Shown here in pieces: positions 52,911-62,050 of a stretch of 64,000 nucleotides of DNA. The notes below the pieces were generated by a model that made no database searches, had not been told where the DNA came from, and worked only from the letters and a program-made list of their open reading frames with translations. The first letter of the stretch is position 1. Every line of letters starts with the position of its first letter. The translations under genes and the position numbers were made by a program. Source of the DNA: Hyphomicrobiales bacterium (lineage in GTDB: Bacteria; Pseudomonadota; Alphaproteobacteria; Rhizobiales; Rhizobiaceae); NCBI GenBank assembly GCA_900467185.1, contig UBPA01000011.1:124001-188000 (forward strand), in the 5' to 3' direction.

Positions 52911-54434
52911 TCATTCCTCCCAATAGACCTCGCTCAGCACGTTGGACGGGATCGGTTCGTTCTCCCAGAGACCCTTGAGCTTGGCGTTCCACACGCCGAG
53001 CTTCGGCATGACGAACAGGAACAGGGCCGGCACGTCCTCGGCGAGAATCCTCTGTGCGTCCTGGTAGAGCGCATCCTGCTCCGCCGGGTCGGCTGTCGCC
53101 TCCACCTTGTCGATGATCTCGGTGAAGGCCGGGTTCTTGTAGTGGAAATAGTAGGGGTCGCGGGCGTAGATATCGATGTCCATCGGCTCGGCATGGGCGA
53201 CGATGGTCATGTCGTAGTCGCCGCCCTTGAAGACGTCCTGAACCCATTTGGCCGGAAATTCGGTGGGCTCGATGGTCATGGTCACACCGATCTCGGCCAG
53301 CATGGCCTGCATCACCTCGGCGCTGCGCGGCGCATAGGCCATCTGCGGCGTCTTGATCGTGAAGGCGAAGCCATCGGGATAGCCCGCCTCCACCAGCAGC
53401 GCCTTGGCCTTCTCGACGTCATAGGGATGCTTGGCCGTGAGGTCGATGAAGCCGCGATCGTTCGGCGTGTAATGGCTGCCGATGGCCGTGCCGAGGCCGG
53501 ACCACGCGCCGTCGATCACGGTCTGCCGGTCGATCGCCATCATCAGCGCCTGCCGCACGCGCTTGTCGTCGAAGGGCTTGCGGGCATTGTTCATGCCGGC
53601 AACGACCTTCAGCTCGGTATTGCCGATGACGGTCACGAGGTCGGCCTTGTCCTTGAAGCTCTCCATCAGCTCGGGCGCGGCGAACTCGGGGAAGGCATCG
53701 ACGCCCCCGGTGGTGATCGCCGCCGCCTGCGCCTGCGCGTCGGGGATGAAGCGGAAGGTCACGGCCTGAAGACGCACCTTGACTTGCCTGTTCCAGTAGT
53801 TCGGGTTGGCGGCCAGCTCCACCCGGTCGCCCTTGGTCCAGCTGACGAAGGTGAAGGGGCCGGTGCCCACGGGCATGGTCTTGTCGTCGGCCGCGCTCTT
53901 CGTGCCGACCATGACCGAGGCGGGCCAGCCGAGCCAGTAGAGAAGGCTTCCCTGCGGTTTCTTCAGCGTCAGCACCAGCGTCGTCTTGTCCGGCGTCTCG
54001 ATCGTGTCGATCGCGGCGAAGAAGCGCTTCTGCCCATTGGTCGAGTCCGGACCGCGGGCGCGGTCGAGCGAGAATTTCGCGACCCCGCTGTCGAACGCTT
54101 CGCCATCATGGAAGGTCACCCCCTCCTGCAGCTTGAACGTATAGGTCAGCCCGTCCGGCGAAATCTCCCAGCTCTTGGCAAGCTGCGGCACGACCTTGCC
54201 CTCCCGGTCGATCGCCACCAGCCCCTCGAACACATTCTGCCAGGTGACCTGCCCGATGGCGACGGGTGCCGCGACGGTCGGGTCCAGCCCCTGCGGCTCG
54301 ATCGTCATGCCCAGAACCAGCGATGTCTTGGCGGCGAACGCGCCGTGGGGTGAGAAGAGAAGCGCCGTGGAAAGGGTTGCGCCACCAAGGATCGCGCGGA
54401 TCCGCCGGGCTGTGCTCATGTCGAAACGCATCAT
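52911..54434 (-). CDS. dppA: Peptide/nickel ABC importer substrate-binding protein (DppA-like)
   Basis: A 507-residue cluster-C periplasmic binding protein. Residues 1-34 form a signal peptide (ILGGATLSTALLFS, cleavage after GAFA). Family motifs are SWEISPDGLTYTFKLQEGVTFHDGEAF and the DRxTVIDGA-like segment. AGGGGG lies 6 nt before the first ATG; a second ATG 15 nt inside is possible. Gene order A-B-C-D-F plus amidase; binds peptides or related compounds, ligand unknown. Confidence 0.9.
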   Translation of the reverse strand: MMRFDMSTARRIRAILGGATLSTALLFSPHGAFAAKTSLVLGMTIEPQGLDPTVAAPVAIGQVTWQNVFEGLVAIDREGKVVPQLAKSWEISPDGLTYTFKLQEGVTFHDGEAFDSGVAKFSLDRARGPDSTNGQKRFFAAIDTIETPDKTTLVLTLKKPQGSLLYWLGWPASVMVGTKSAADDKTMPVGTGPFTFVSWTKGDRVELAANPNYWNRQVKVRLQAVTFRFIPDAQAQAAAITTGGVDAFPEFAAPELMESFKDKADLVTVIGNTELKVVAGMNNARKPFDDKRVRQALMMAIDRQTVIDGAWSGLGTAIGSHYTPNDRGFIDLTAKHPYDVEKAKALLVEAGYPDGFAFTIKTPQMAYAPRSAEVMQAMLAEIGVTMTIEPTEFPAKWVQDVFKGGDYDMTIVAHAEPMDIDIYARDPYYFHYKNPAFTEIIDKVEATADPAEQDALYQDAQRILAEDVPALFLFVMPKLGVWNAKLKGLWENEPIPSNVLSEVYWEE

Positions 54435-54595
54435 GTCCGTCCCCCTGCCGAAGCCTGACCCAGGCCATCATGTCGGGAGTGTGTCAGCTTGAACGGCCCC
54501 GCACAACGGGAAAATGCCGCACCGCACGCTGGAGGTTGCAACCGCTTTGCGGCCTTGCCGCTTTCGCGCAAGGCAGTGGCGGCATAAGCTTCCGC

Positions 54596-55315
54596 ATGCT
54601 GATTCATCAGGGCGCGGCCCGCAACGAACGTATCGATGTCTTTCTCGCCTGCTGGCTGGCCGGCATCGCCGGCGCGCTCAACGCAGCGGCCTTCTATGCC
54701 ATCGGCTTCTTCGCCGCGAACATGACGGGCAACGTCTCCGCCCTGTCCGATCACGTCGCGACGCTCCAGGGGGGAGCCAGCCTGTTCTATCTGTCGATCG
54801 TGCTCGTCTTCATTCTCGGCTCGACGGTCTCGTCGCTGATCATCAATGCCGGCCGCAGGCGGGCCATCGGCGGCATCTATGCCTGGTGCATCCTGCTGGA
54901 AGCCCTGCTGCTCGCACCGCTCGGCCTCGCGGACCTTTTCGTCACCGCGCCGTGGCGTGTCGAGGTCCTGATCCTCGGCCTCGCCTTTCTGATGGGGCTG
55001 CAGAATGCGACGGTGACGCGCATCTCCGATGCCCGCGTCCGCACCACCCATGTCTCCGGCATGGCGACCGATATCGGCATCGAGATCGCCGTGGCTATCG
55101 ACATCCTGCGGGGTCGCGACGTGTCGGGCGAGGCGATCAGCAACCGGGCGAAGCTGCGCCTGCACCTCTATACCATCCTCGCCTTCTGCAGCGGCGGCGT
55201 TGCCGGCGTGCTGGTCTATCAGTCGGTGGGCGGCGTGCTGCTTCTGGCGGCGAGCCTCCTGCTCCTTGTTATCGCGCTCGACGCTCTGCGGCGGGCCGGC
55301 AAGGCGGGTCACTGA
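54596..55315 (+). CDS. YoaK/DUF1275 family membrane protein
   Basis: A 239-residue polytopic membrane protein with six predicted helices. The N-terminal GIAGALNAAAFYAIGFF and NMTGNVSALSDHVA segment is the DUF1275 (YoaK) hallmark. Family function is unknown. Divergent from dppA with 161 nt between starts; I start at ATG 54596 because it precedes the conserved NERIDVFLACWLAG. Confidence 0.88.
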   Translation: MLIHQGAARNERIDVFLACWLAGIAGALNAAAFYAIGFFAANMTGNVSALSDHVATLQGGASLFYLSIVLVFILGSTVSSLIINAGRRRAIGGIYAWCILLEALLLAPLGLADLFVTAPWRVEVLILGLAFLMGLQNATVTRISDARVRTTHVSGMATDIGIEIAVAIDILRGRDVSGEAISNRAKLRLHLYTILAFCSGGVAGVLVYQSVGGVLLLAASLLLLVIALDALRRAGKAGH

Positions 55316-55333
55316 CCGGATGGACCTTCGTTC

Positions 55334-58300
55334 TTACGCCGCGGCTTCGGGAACACCCGTTTCCTCGCGCGGCTTCGGCTGGCGGCCTTTGAAGATGCGG
55401 CGGACGGTGACGAACAGCAGCGGAATGAAGAAGATCCCGATGAAAGTCGCCGCGATCATGCCGCCCATGACGCCGATGCCGATCGAGTTCTGTGCGCCGG
55501 AACCCGCACCGCTCGCGGTCGCAAGCGGCGTTACCCCGAGAATGAAGGCGAGCGAGGTCATGAGGATCGGCCGCAGGCGCTGGCGTGCCGCCTCCACGGT
55601 GGCGGAAATCAGATCCTTGCCGCTGTTCTGCTGCTCGATGGCGAACTCCACGATCAGGATCGCGTTCTTCGCCGCTAGCCCGATCGTCGTGAGCAGGCCG
55701 ACCTTGAAGTAGACGTCGTTGGACTCTCCCATGACGGTCGCGGCCAGAAGCGCGCCAAAGATGCCGATCGGCACCGCCAGCATGACCGAGAACGGAATCG
55801 ACCAGCTTTCGTAGAGCGCGGCCAGCGCCAGGAACACGACGAGCGCGGAAATCAGATAGAGCTGCGTCGCCTGGCTGCCGGACAGACGCTCCTGCGCCGA
55901 AAGGCCGGTCCACTCATGCGCATAGCCGGCACCGACACTGCCCATGATCTTGTCGATCTCGTCCATCGCCACGCCGGAGCTGACGCCGCTGGCCGCGGCG
56001 CCCTGGATTTCCACGGCCGAGGCGCCGTTGTAGCGCTCCAAACGCGGCGAGCCGAACGACCAGTCGCCGCTGGCAAAGGCCGAAAACGGCACCATGGCAT
56101 CGTCGGAATTGCGGACGTACCAGCGGTCGAAATCCTCCGGCTGCATGCGGAAGTCCTGGTCGCCCTGCACGTAGACGGGCTTGATGCGGCCGCGGTCGAT
56201 GAAGTCGTTGATATAGCGCCCGCCCCAGGCGGTGGAGATGGTCGTGTCGATATCGGCAAGGCTGAGGTTGAGCGCGCTCGCCTTTTCCTGGTCGATATTG
56301 ACGGAATATTGCGTCTGGTCTTCCTGCCCGTTCGGTCGTGTGCCGGTCAGAAGCGGATTCTTGCCGGCCTCGCCGAGCAGCTTGTTGCGCGTGGCGATCA
56401 GCGCCGCGTGCCCTTCGCCGTTCACGTCCTGCAGATAGAAATCGAAGCCGCTGGAATTGCCGAAGCCCTGAATGGCGGGCGGCGCGAGCGCGAAAGCATT
56501 GCCGTCCTTAAATTTCGAGAACGTCTTCATCGCCCGGCCCGCGATGGCGCTGGCGCCGGCTTCCGCCGTGGTCCGCTCCTCGAACGGCTTGAGCTTGACG
56601 AAGGCGAGGCCCACATTCTGCCCGGCACCGCCGAAGCCGAAGCCGACCGCGCCGAAGACGCCGGCGACATTGTCCTTTTCGTGCGTCAGATAGTAGTCGG
56701 TCACCTGCTTCAGCATCTTCACCGTGCGATCCTGCGTCGCGCCTGGCGGCATCTGCACGCTGGTGATCAGGATGCCCTGATCCTCCTCGGGAAGGAAGGA
56801 GCTCGGCAGACGGTTGAAGAGATATCCGACCGCCGCGACGATGAGCGCGAAACCCACGAGGAAAACGAACGGCCGCCGGATCATGCCGGACACGCCGCGC
56901 TGGTAGCCATGAGTCGTGCGGTCGAAGCCGCGATTGAAGTATCCGGAAAGCCCCTTCTGCTTCGCCCCGTGCTTCGGCTTCTTGAGAATCGTCGCGCAAA
57001 GTGCCGGCGTCAGGATCAGCGCCACGATGACCGAGAGGATCATGGCGGAGACGATGGTGATGGAGAACTGCCGGTAGATGATGCCGACCGAGCCGGAGAA
57101 GAACGCCATGGGGATGAATACGGCCGAGAGCACGGTGGCGATGCCGACCAGCGCGCCGGTGATCTCCTGCATCGACTTGATGGTCGCCTCGCGCGGGTCG
57201 AGCCCCTCCTCCTCCATCACGCGCTCGACGTTCTCGACGACGACGATCGCGTCGTCCACGAGCAGGCCGATGGCGAGAACCATGGCGAACATGGTCAGCG
57301 TGTTGATGGAGTATCCGAACAGCGACAGGACCCCGAACGTGCCGAGCAGCACCACGGGAACGGCGAGCGTCGGAATGATCGTCGCGCGCAGGCTCTGCAG
57401 GAAGACCAGCATGACCACGAAGACGAGCACGATCGCCTCGATCAGCGTCTTCACCACGTCCTCGATGGAGAGCTTGACGAAGGGTGTCGTGTCGTAGGGA
57501 TAGACGACCTCGACATTGGCCGGCAGCGTTTCCTTCAGACTGTCGATCGCCGCGACGACCGCCTCGGCCGTATCCAGCGCATTGGCGTTGGAGGCGAGGT
57601 TGATGCCGAGGCCGGCGGCGTTCTTGCCGTTGTAGAGGCCCGACGTATCGTAGCTCTCGGCGCCAAGCTCCACGCGGGCGAGGTCGTTCAGCCGCACCAG
57701 CGATCCGTCCGGCTGGCTCTTGATGATGATGTTTTCGAACTGCTCGGGCGTTTGCAGCCGGCTCTTCGCCGTCACGGTCGCGTTGAGCTGCTGGCCCTTG
57801 CGCTGCGGCAGGCCGCCGAGCTGGCCGGCAGAGACCTGCGTGTTCTGCGCCTCGATGGCGCTCGCCACGTCGCTGGCCATCAGGCTGTATTTCACCAGCT
57901 TTTCCGGATCGAGCCAGATGCGCATGGCATAGCCCGAGCCGAAGATGCGGGTATCCCCGACGCCGGCCACGCGCTTGATCGTGTCGTTCAGCGTGCTGTC
58001 GATATAGTCGGACAGATCGAGCGAGGAGAGCCGATTGTCGGTCGATACGAACGCGACGACCATCAGGAAGCTGGAGGCGGACTTCGCGACCGTGATGCCG
58101 CTGGACTGCACCGATTGCGGCAGATTGCTCTCCACCAGCTGCAGCTTGTTCTGCACCTGCATCTGCGCGACGTCGGGATCGGCATTGTTGGTGAAGGTGA
58201 GCGAGATCGAGGCGGCCCCGGTCGCCTGCGAGGTCGAGGTCATGTAGTCGAGATTGTCGATGCCGGTCATGCCCTGCTCGATGACCTTGGTCACCGAGTT

Positions 58301-58474
58301 CTCGACCGTCTGCGCATCCGCACCCGGATAGTTGGCGCTGATGCGAACGGTCGTCGGCGCGATCTGCGGATATTGGGAGATCGACAATGTGGTGATGGCG
58401 AGAAGGCCCGCCAGCATGATGCAGATCGAGATGACCCAGGCGAAGATCGGCCTGTCGATGAAGAAACGCGACAT
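55334..58474 (-). CDS. RND multidrug efflux transporter (AcrB/HAE-1 type)
   Basis: A 1046-residue inner-membrane RND pump with two halves of six helices and two large periplasmic loops. The transmembrane relay Asp pair is in [18 protein letters not shown]; the N-terminus [22 protein letters not shown] is typical of HAE-1. It uses the proton gradient to export hydrophobic compounds. Its adaptor gene is 9 nt upstream. No TolC-type outer membrane gene or regulator is nearby, so it probably uses a shared outer-membrane factor. Confidence 0.93.
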   Translation of the reverse strand: MSRFFIDRPIFAWVISICIMLAGLLAITTLSISQYPQIAPTTVRISANYPGADAQTVENSVTKVIEQGMTGIDNLDYMTSTSQATGAASISLTFTNNADPDVAQMQVQNKLQLVESNLPQSVQSSGITVAKSASSFLMVVAFVSTDNRLSSLDLSDYIDSTLNDTIKRVAGVGDTRIFGSGYAMRIWLDPEKLVKYSLMASDVASAIEAQNTQVSAGQLGGLPQRKGQQLNATVTAKSRLQTPEQFENIIIKSQPDGSLVRLNDLARVELGAESYDTSGLYNGKNAAGLGINLASNANALDTAEAVVAAIDSLKETLPANVEVVYPYDTTPFVKLSIEDVVKTLIEAIVLVFVVMLVFLQSLRATIIPTLAVPVVLLGTFGVLSLFGYSINTLTMFAMVLAIGLLVDDAIVVVENVERVMEEEGLDPREATIKSMQEITGALVGIATVLSAVFIPMAFFSGSVGIIYRQFSITIVSAMILSVIVALILTPALCATILKKPKHGAKQKGLSGYFNRGFDRTTHGYQRGVSGMIRRPFVFLVGFALIVAAVGYLFNRLPSSFLPEEDQGILITSVQMPPGATQDRTVKMLKQVTDYYLTHEKDNVAGVFGAVGFGFGGAGQNVGLAFVKLKPFEERTTAEAGASAIAGRAMKTFSKFKDGNAFALAPPAIQGFGNSSGFDFYLQDVNGEGHAALIATRNKLLGEAGKNPLLTGTRPNGQEDQTQYSVNIDQEKASALNLSLADIDTTISTAWGGRYINDFIDRGRIKPVYVQGDQDFRMQPEDFDRWYVRNSDDAMVPFSAFASGDWSFGSPRLERYNGASAVEIQGAAASGVSSGVAMDEIDKIMGSVGAGYAHEWTGLSAQERLSGSQATQLYLISALVVFLALAALYESWSIPFSVMLAVPIGIFGALLAATVMGESNDVYFKVGLLTTIGLAAKNAILIVEFAIEQQNSGKDLISATVEAARQRLRPILMTSLAFILGVTPLATASGAGSGAQNSIGIGVMGGMIAATFIGIFFIPLLFVTVRRIFKGRQPKPREETGVPEAAA

Positions 58475-58483
58475 GGGGCGACC

Positions 58484-59785
58484 TCAGTTCTTCGACGCGA
58501 GCGGAGCGGGCGCCTGCCCAGGTCCAGCCGGCTCCGCGGCGGAGACATCCACGGGCTTTGCCGCCCCGCCGGTTTCCTTGGCGGCCTGTTCCAGCTCGCC
58601 GGTGGCATCGTTGACGATTACGTCCGACGTCGTCACCTCCTGCCCGGCCCGGACGCGCTGGTTGCCCTCCACGACCACCCGCGCGCCATCCTCGATGCCA
58701 TCGGCCACCAGCCAGCTGTTGCCGATGCTGCGATCGACGATCAGCACGCGCTCGTCGATCTTGCCGTCGGGCAGGACGAATTTCGCGGTCGCTTCGCCCT
58801 TGGTGTTGCGCGAGACGGCCCGCTGCGGCACGAGGTAGCTGTTCTGGCGAATGCCCTCCTGGATCACGGCACGGACATAGACGCCGGGCAGAAGCAGCTG
58901 CTCGGGATTGGGAAACTCCGCCCGGACGGTCACCGAACCGGTGGTCTCCTCGACCGCGGCATCGAGAAACTCGATCCGCCCGGTGCGATTGTAGTCGGAG
59001 CCGTCCTCGAGCTTCAGCGTCACGCTGACATTCGCCCCCGTCGTCTTCAGGCGCCCGTCCTCGATCGCCCGGCGCAGCTTCAAGAGGTTCGCGCTCGACT
59101 GCGTCACGTCCACATTGATCGGGTCGATCTGGCGGATCGTGGTCAGCGATGTCGTCTGGTCGGCCGTCACCAGCGCCCCGACCGTCACGGTGGATGCTCC
59201 GACCCGGCCACCGATCGGCGCGCGGATCTTGGTGTAGTCGAGATTGATGCGGGCGGTCTCGAGCGCCGCCTTGGCCGAGGCGACGTCGGCATTGGCCTGT
59301 GCCAGCGTGCCCAGCGCTTCGTCGAGATCCTGCTGGCTCACGGCATCGTTTCGGCTGAGACCCCGATAGCGATCGACCCGCGCCTGCGCGCTCGGCACCG
59401 CGCCATTGGCCTTGGCGACGGCCGCCACCGCGCTGTCATAAGCGGCCTGATAGGTGGCGGGGTCGATCTCGTAGAGCACGTCCCCTTCCCGCACCGATCC
59501 GCCCTCCTGAAAATTCCGCTTGCGCACGATGCCGCCGACCTGCGGCCGGACTTCGGCGATGAGCGAGGCGGCCGTGCGCCCCGGCAGGAGCGCCGTGATG
59601 GCGACAGAGGTGGGATGCAGCGTCATGACGCTGACCTCGGGCTTTACCGCCGGCGCGTTGGCGGGCTTCTGCTCGGCATTCTCGCTGCATCCGGCAAGCA
59701 AGAGGAGCGCACCGAAAACGAGGGCGGGCGGGACGATGCGGAAATGGGGCACGGGGGAAATCTCCGGAGGTGACGGAACGGACAT
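58484..59785 (-). CDS. RND efflux periplasmic adaptor (AcrA-type lipoprotein)
   Basis: A 433-residue membrane-fusion protein. The N-terminal hydrophobic segment ends in the lipobox LLAG-C (FGALLLLAGCSENAEQ), so it is an inner-membrane-anchored lipoprotein. It has the usual lipoyl-like EVRPQVGGIVRKRNFQEGGSV, an alpha-hairpin (about 110-180), and a beta-barrel region. The start at 59785 puts the lipobox about 35 residues in; a longer open frame adds unlikely residues. First gene of the pump operon. Confidence 0.92.
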   Translation of the reverse strand: MSVPSPPEISPVPHFRIVPPALVFGALLLLAGCSENAEQKPANAPAVKPEVSVMTLHPTSVAITALLPGRTAASLIAEVRPQVGGIVRKRNFQEGGSVREGDVLYEIDPATYQAAYDSAVAAVAKANGAVPSAQARVDRYRGLSRNDAVSQQDLDEALGTLAQANADVASAKAALETARINLDYTKIRAPIGGRVGASTVTVGALVTADQTTSLTTIRQIDPINVDVTQSSANLLKLRRAIEDGRLKTTGANVSVTLKLEDGSDYNRTGRIEFLDAAVEETTGSVTVRAEFPNPEQLLLPGVYVRAVIQEGIRQNSYLVPQRAVSRNTKGEATAKFVLPDGKIDERVLIVDRSIGNSWLVADGIEDGARVVVEGNQRVRAGQEVTTSDVIVNDATGELEQAAKETGGAAKPVDVSAAEPAGPGQAPAPLASKN

Positions 59786-59891
59786 AGGCCGCCGCGGCCG
59801 CCGGACACCCCCATCCATGCGGCAATCTTCGGCAGATCCGGTTATTTTTCCCTGCGGGGCGCTCACGCAGGCGCGGCACCCGGTTCAGCCG

Positions 59892-60647
59892 TCACAGCGA
59901 GGCGGTGATGCCGCCATCCACGTAGAGAATATGGCCGTTGACGAACGAGGATGCGGCGGACGACAGGAACACGCAGGCGCCCACCAGTTCCTCCACCTGC
60001 CCCCACCGTCCCGCCGGCGTGCGCTTGCCGAGCCACGTCGAGAAGTCCGGGTCCGCGACCAGCGCCGCATTCAGCGGCGTCTCGAAATAGCCGGGCGCGA
60101 TCGCGTTGCACTGCAGCCCGTATCTCGCCCAGTCCGTCGCCATTCCCTTGGTCAGGTTTGCCACGGCCCCCTTCGTCGCGGTGTAGGGCGCGATCGACGG
60201 CCGGGCGAGCGCGCTCTGGACGCTGGCGATATTGACGATCTTGCCGGCGCCGCGGGCGATCATGTGCCGCGCCACGGCCTGCCCGACATGAAAGACGCTG
60301 GCGATATTGGTCTGCAGCAGCCGCTCGAAGGCCTCCGCCGGAAAATCCTCAAGCGGCGCGCGATGCTGCATGCCCGCATTGTTGACGAGAATGTCGATGG
60401 GGCCCGTCTCCGCCTCAAACGCGTCGATTGCGGCCCGAACCGCATGATGGTCGGTCACGTCGAAGAGAAGGCTCGTTGCGCCCGGCACCTCGGCGACCGC
60501 TGCCTCCAGCTTCGTCGCATCCCGCCCGTTGAGCACGACCTGCGCCCCCGCCGCCTGCAACCCGCGCGCCAGAGCAAGACCGATGCCCTGCGACGATCCG
60601 GTGATCAGGGCACGACGCCCGGTGAGGTCGAAAAGGTCGAAGCTCAT
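59892..60647 (-). CDS. SDR oxidoreductase (gluconate 5-dehydrogenase-like)
   Basis: A 251-residue short-chain dehydrogenase with TGSSQGIG, NNAGMQHR, and the active-site YTATK, plus APGYFETPLN. The N-terminus FDLFDLTGRRALITG and the overall sequence are those of gluconate 5-dehydrogenases (D-gluconate to 5-keto-D-gluconate). It overlaps the SnoaL-like gene by ATGA, and a gluconolactonase sits on the opposite strand upstream. Confidence 0.85.
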   Translation of the reverse strand: MSFDLFDLTGRRALITGSSQGIGLALARGLQAAGAQVVLNGRDATKLEAAVAEVPGATSLLFDVTDHHAVRAAIDAFEAETGPIDILVNNAGMQHRAPLEDFPAEAFERLLQTNIASVFHVGQAVARHMIARGAGKIVNIASVQSALARPSIAPYTATKGAVANLTKGMATDWARYGLQCNAIAPGYFETPLNAALVADPDFSTWLGKRTPAGRWGQVEELVGACVFLSSAASSFVNGHILYVDGGITASL

Positions 60648-61072
60648 GTCTCGGTCTTCCTTCGCAGAGGCGTCACACCACCTGGGAAAAGCTGCGCCTC
60701 GATCGCCGCCTTGTCGATCACCGACCAGACATCCCGTATTCTGTCCTCTCGGTAGGTGTAGAAAACGTTCTCGGTAAACTGCACCTTCCGCCCGTCGACG
60801 GGCAGGCCGAGGAACGCGCCGACGGGCGTGCAATCGAACGAAAGCCGGCTGGCGATGACCGGCGGATCTTCGACCAGGAGGATGATTTGGAAGGAGAGAT
60901 CCGGGATCTCGCGGAAATCCTTCTCTAGCATGGCCCGATAGCCGGACACGCCGATCTGCCGGCCATTGTGGCGGACGTCCTCGCCGACAAAATCCGCCAG
61001 CGCCTCCCAGTCCTGCCGGTTGAGACAATCGATATAGTCGCGATACAGTCGGGAAAGCCCGGTGCCCGCCAT
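60644..61072 (-). CDS. SnoaL-like/NTF2-fold protein
   Basis: A 142-residue NTF2-fold protein of the SnoaL/ester cyclase-like group, recognisable from GLSRLYRDYIDCLNRQDWEA and FREIPDLSFQIILLV plus VQFTENVFYTYREDRI. Such proteins act as small isomerases, cyclases or dehydratases, or have no known function. GAGGAGA lies before the ATG at 61072. Its stop overlaps the start of the SDR gene, suggesting a shared pathway. Confidence 0.8.
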   Translation of the reverse strand: MAGTGLSRLYRDYIDCLNRQDWEALADFVGEDVRHNGRQIGVSGYRAMLEKDFREIPDLSFQIILLVEDPPVIASRLSFDCTPVGAFLGLPVDGRKVQFTENVFYTYREDRIRDVWSVIDKAAIEAQLFPGGVTPLRRKTET

Positions 61073-61159
61073 GACAAATCTCCTCTTCGCCCCAGATAAG
61101 GGAACGCGGCTCGGGACGAGAGAAATCAGCAAGCCGTGCGCCAGAGGAGTTAGAGCAGC

Positions 61160-62050
61160 ATGTCGTTTTTCGAAGCCATCGACCCCGTGTTCTCGACCTA
61201 TGTCCTCGGCAATGCGCCGGTGAAGCAACTGGCCACCGGCTTCGACTGGGTCGAGGGGCCCGTCTGGTTCGGCGATCTCAACTGCCTGCTCTTTTCCGAC
61301 ATTCCCAACGACCGCATCCTGCGCTGGTCGCCCGATGGCGGGCTGTCAACATTCCGCGCACCGTCGAACTTCTCCAATGGCCAGACCCGCGATCGTTCCG
61401 GCCGCCTCGTCACCTGCGAACACGGAACGCGCCGGGTGACGCGGACGGAATATGACGGCACCCTCACCATCATCGCCGACCGCTTCGAGGGCAAGCGTCT
61501 GAACGCGCCGAACGACGTCATCGTCGCCTCCGACGGCGCCATCTGGTTCACCGATCCGATCTACGGCATCTTCAGCGATTACGAGGGACACCGCGGCGAG
61601 CAGGAACTGCCCTGCAACGTCTACCGGGTCGATCCGTCGGGCAGCATTCGGGCCATGCTCACCGATTTCCGCTCGCCGAACGGCCTTGCCTTCAGCCCGG
61701 ACGAGCGGCGGCTCTATGTGGCCGATACCGGGCTGCCGGACAGCGACGATCCCCGCCATATCCGGGTCTTCGATGTCGCCGGGGACGGCCGGCTCACCGG
61801 CGGCGACGTCTTCCACGTCATTTCGCCCGGCGCGGCCGACGGCATCCGGCTCGACAGCGAGGGCAATGTCTGGTCGTCGGCCGGCGACGGCGTGCACTGC
61901 ATCGCCCCGGACGGCCATCTGATGGGGCGTATCCTGCTCCCGGAGCGTGCCGCCAATCTCTGCTTCGGCGGTCGCGCCCGTCACCGCCTGTTCATCACGG
62001 CGACGACGAGCCTCTACGTGGTTGCCCTCAACCGCAACGGCGCCCTCTGA
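61160..62050 (+). CDS. SMP-30/gluconolactonase family protein
   Basis: A 296-residue six-bladed beta-propeller lactonase. Metal-binding residues are visible in WVEGPVWF (Glu), NAPNDV (Asn) and SPNGLAFSPDERRLYVADTG (Asn and Asp). Such enzymes open sugar lactones such as glucono-1,5-lactone. No signal peptide, so cytoplasmic. GAGGAG lies 10 nt before the ATG. Divergent from the SnoaL-SDR pair, which could act on the product acid. Its 3' end overlaps the convergent GGDEF-EAL gene by 37 nt. Confidence 0.88.
   Translation: MSFFEAIDPVFSTYVLGNAPVKQLATGFDWVEGPVWFGDLNCLLFSDIPNDRILRWSPDGGLSTFRAPSNFSNGQTRDRSGRLVTCEHGTRRVTRTEYDGTLTIIADRFEGKRLNAPNDVIVASDGAIWFTDPIYGIFSDYEGHRGEQELPCNVYRVDPSGSIRAMLTDFRSPNGLAFSPDERRLYVADTGLPDSDDPRHIRVFDVAGDGRLTGGDVFHVISPGAADGIRLDSEGNVWSSAGDGVHCIAPDGHLMGRILLPERAANLCFGGRARHRLFITATTSLYVVALNRNGAL

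Noticed and set aside
55916-59773. 1285-codon open frame on the plus strand over the RND pump genes
   Set aside because: Antisense to intact pump and adaptor genes; composition rich in Arg, Asp, His and Gly with no motif. A product of high GC, not a gene.
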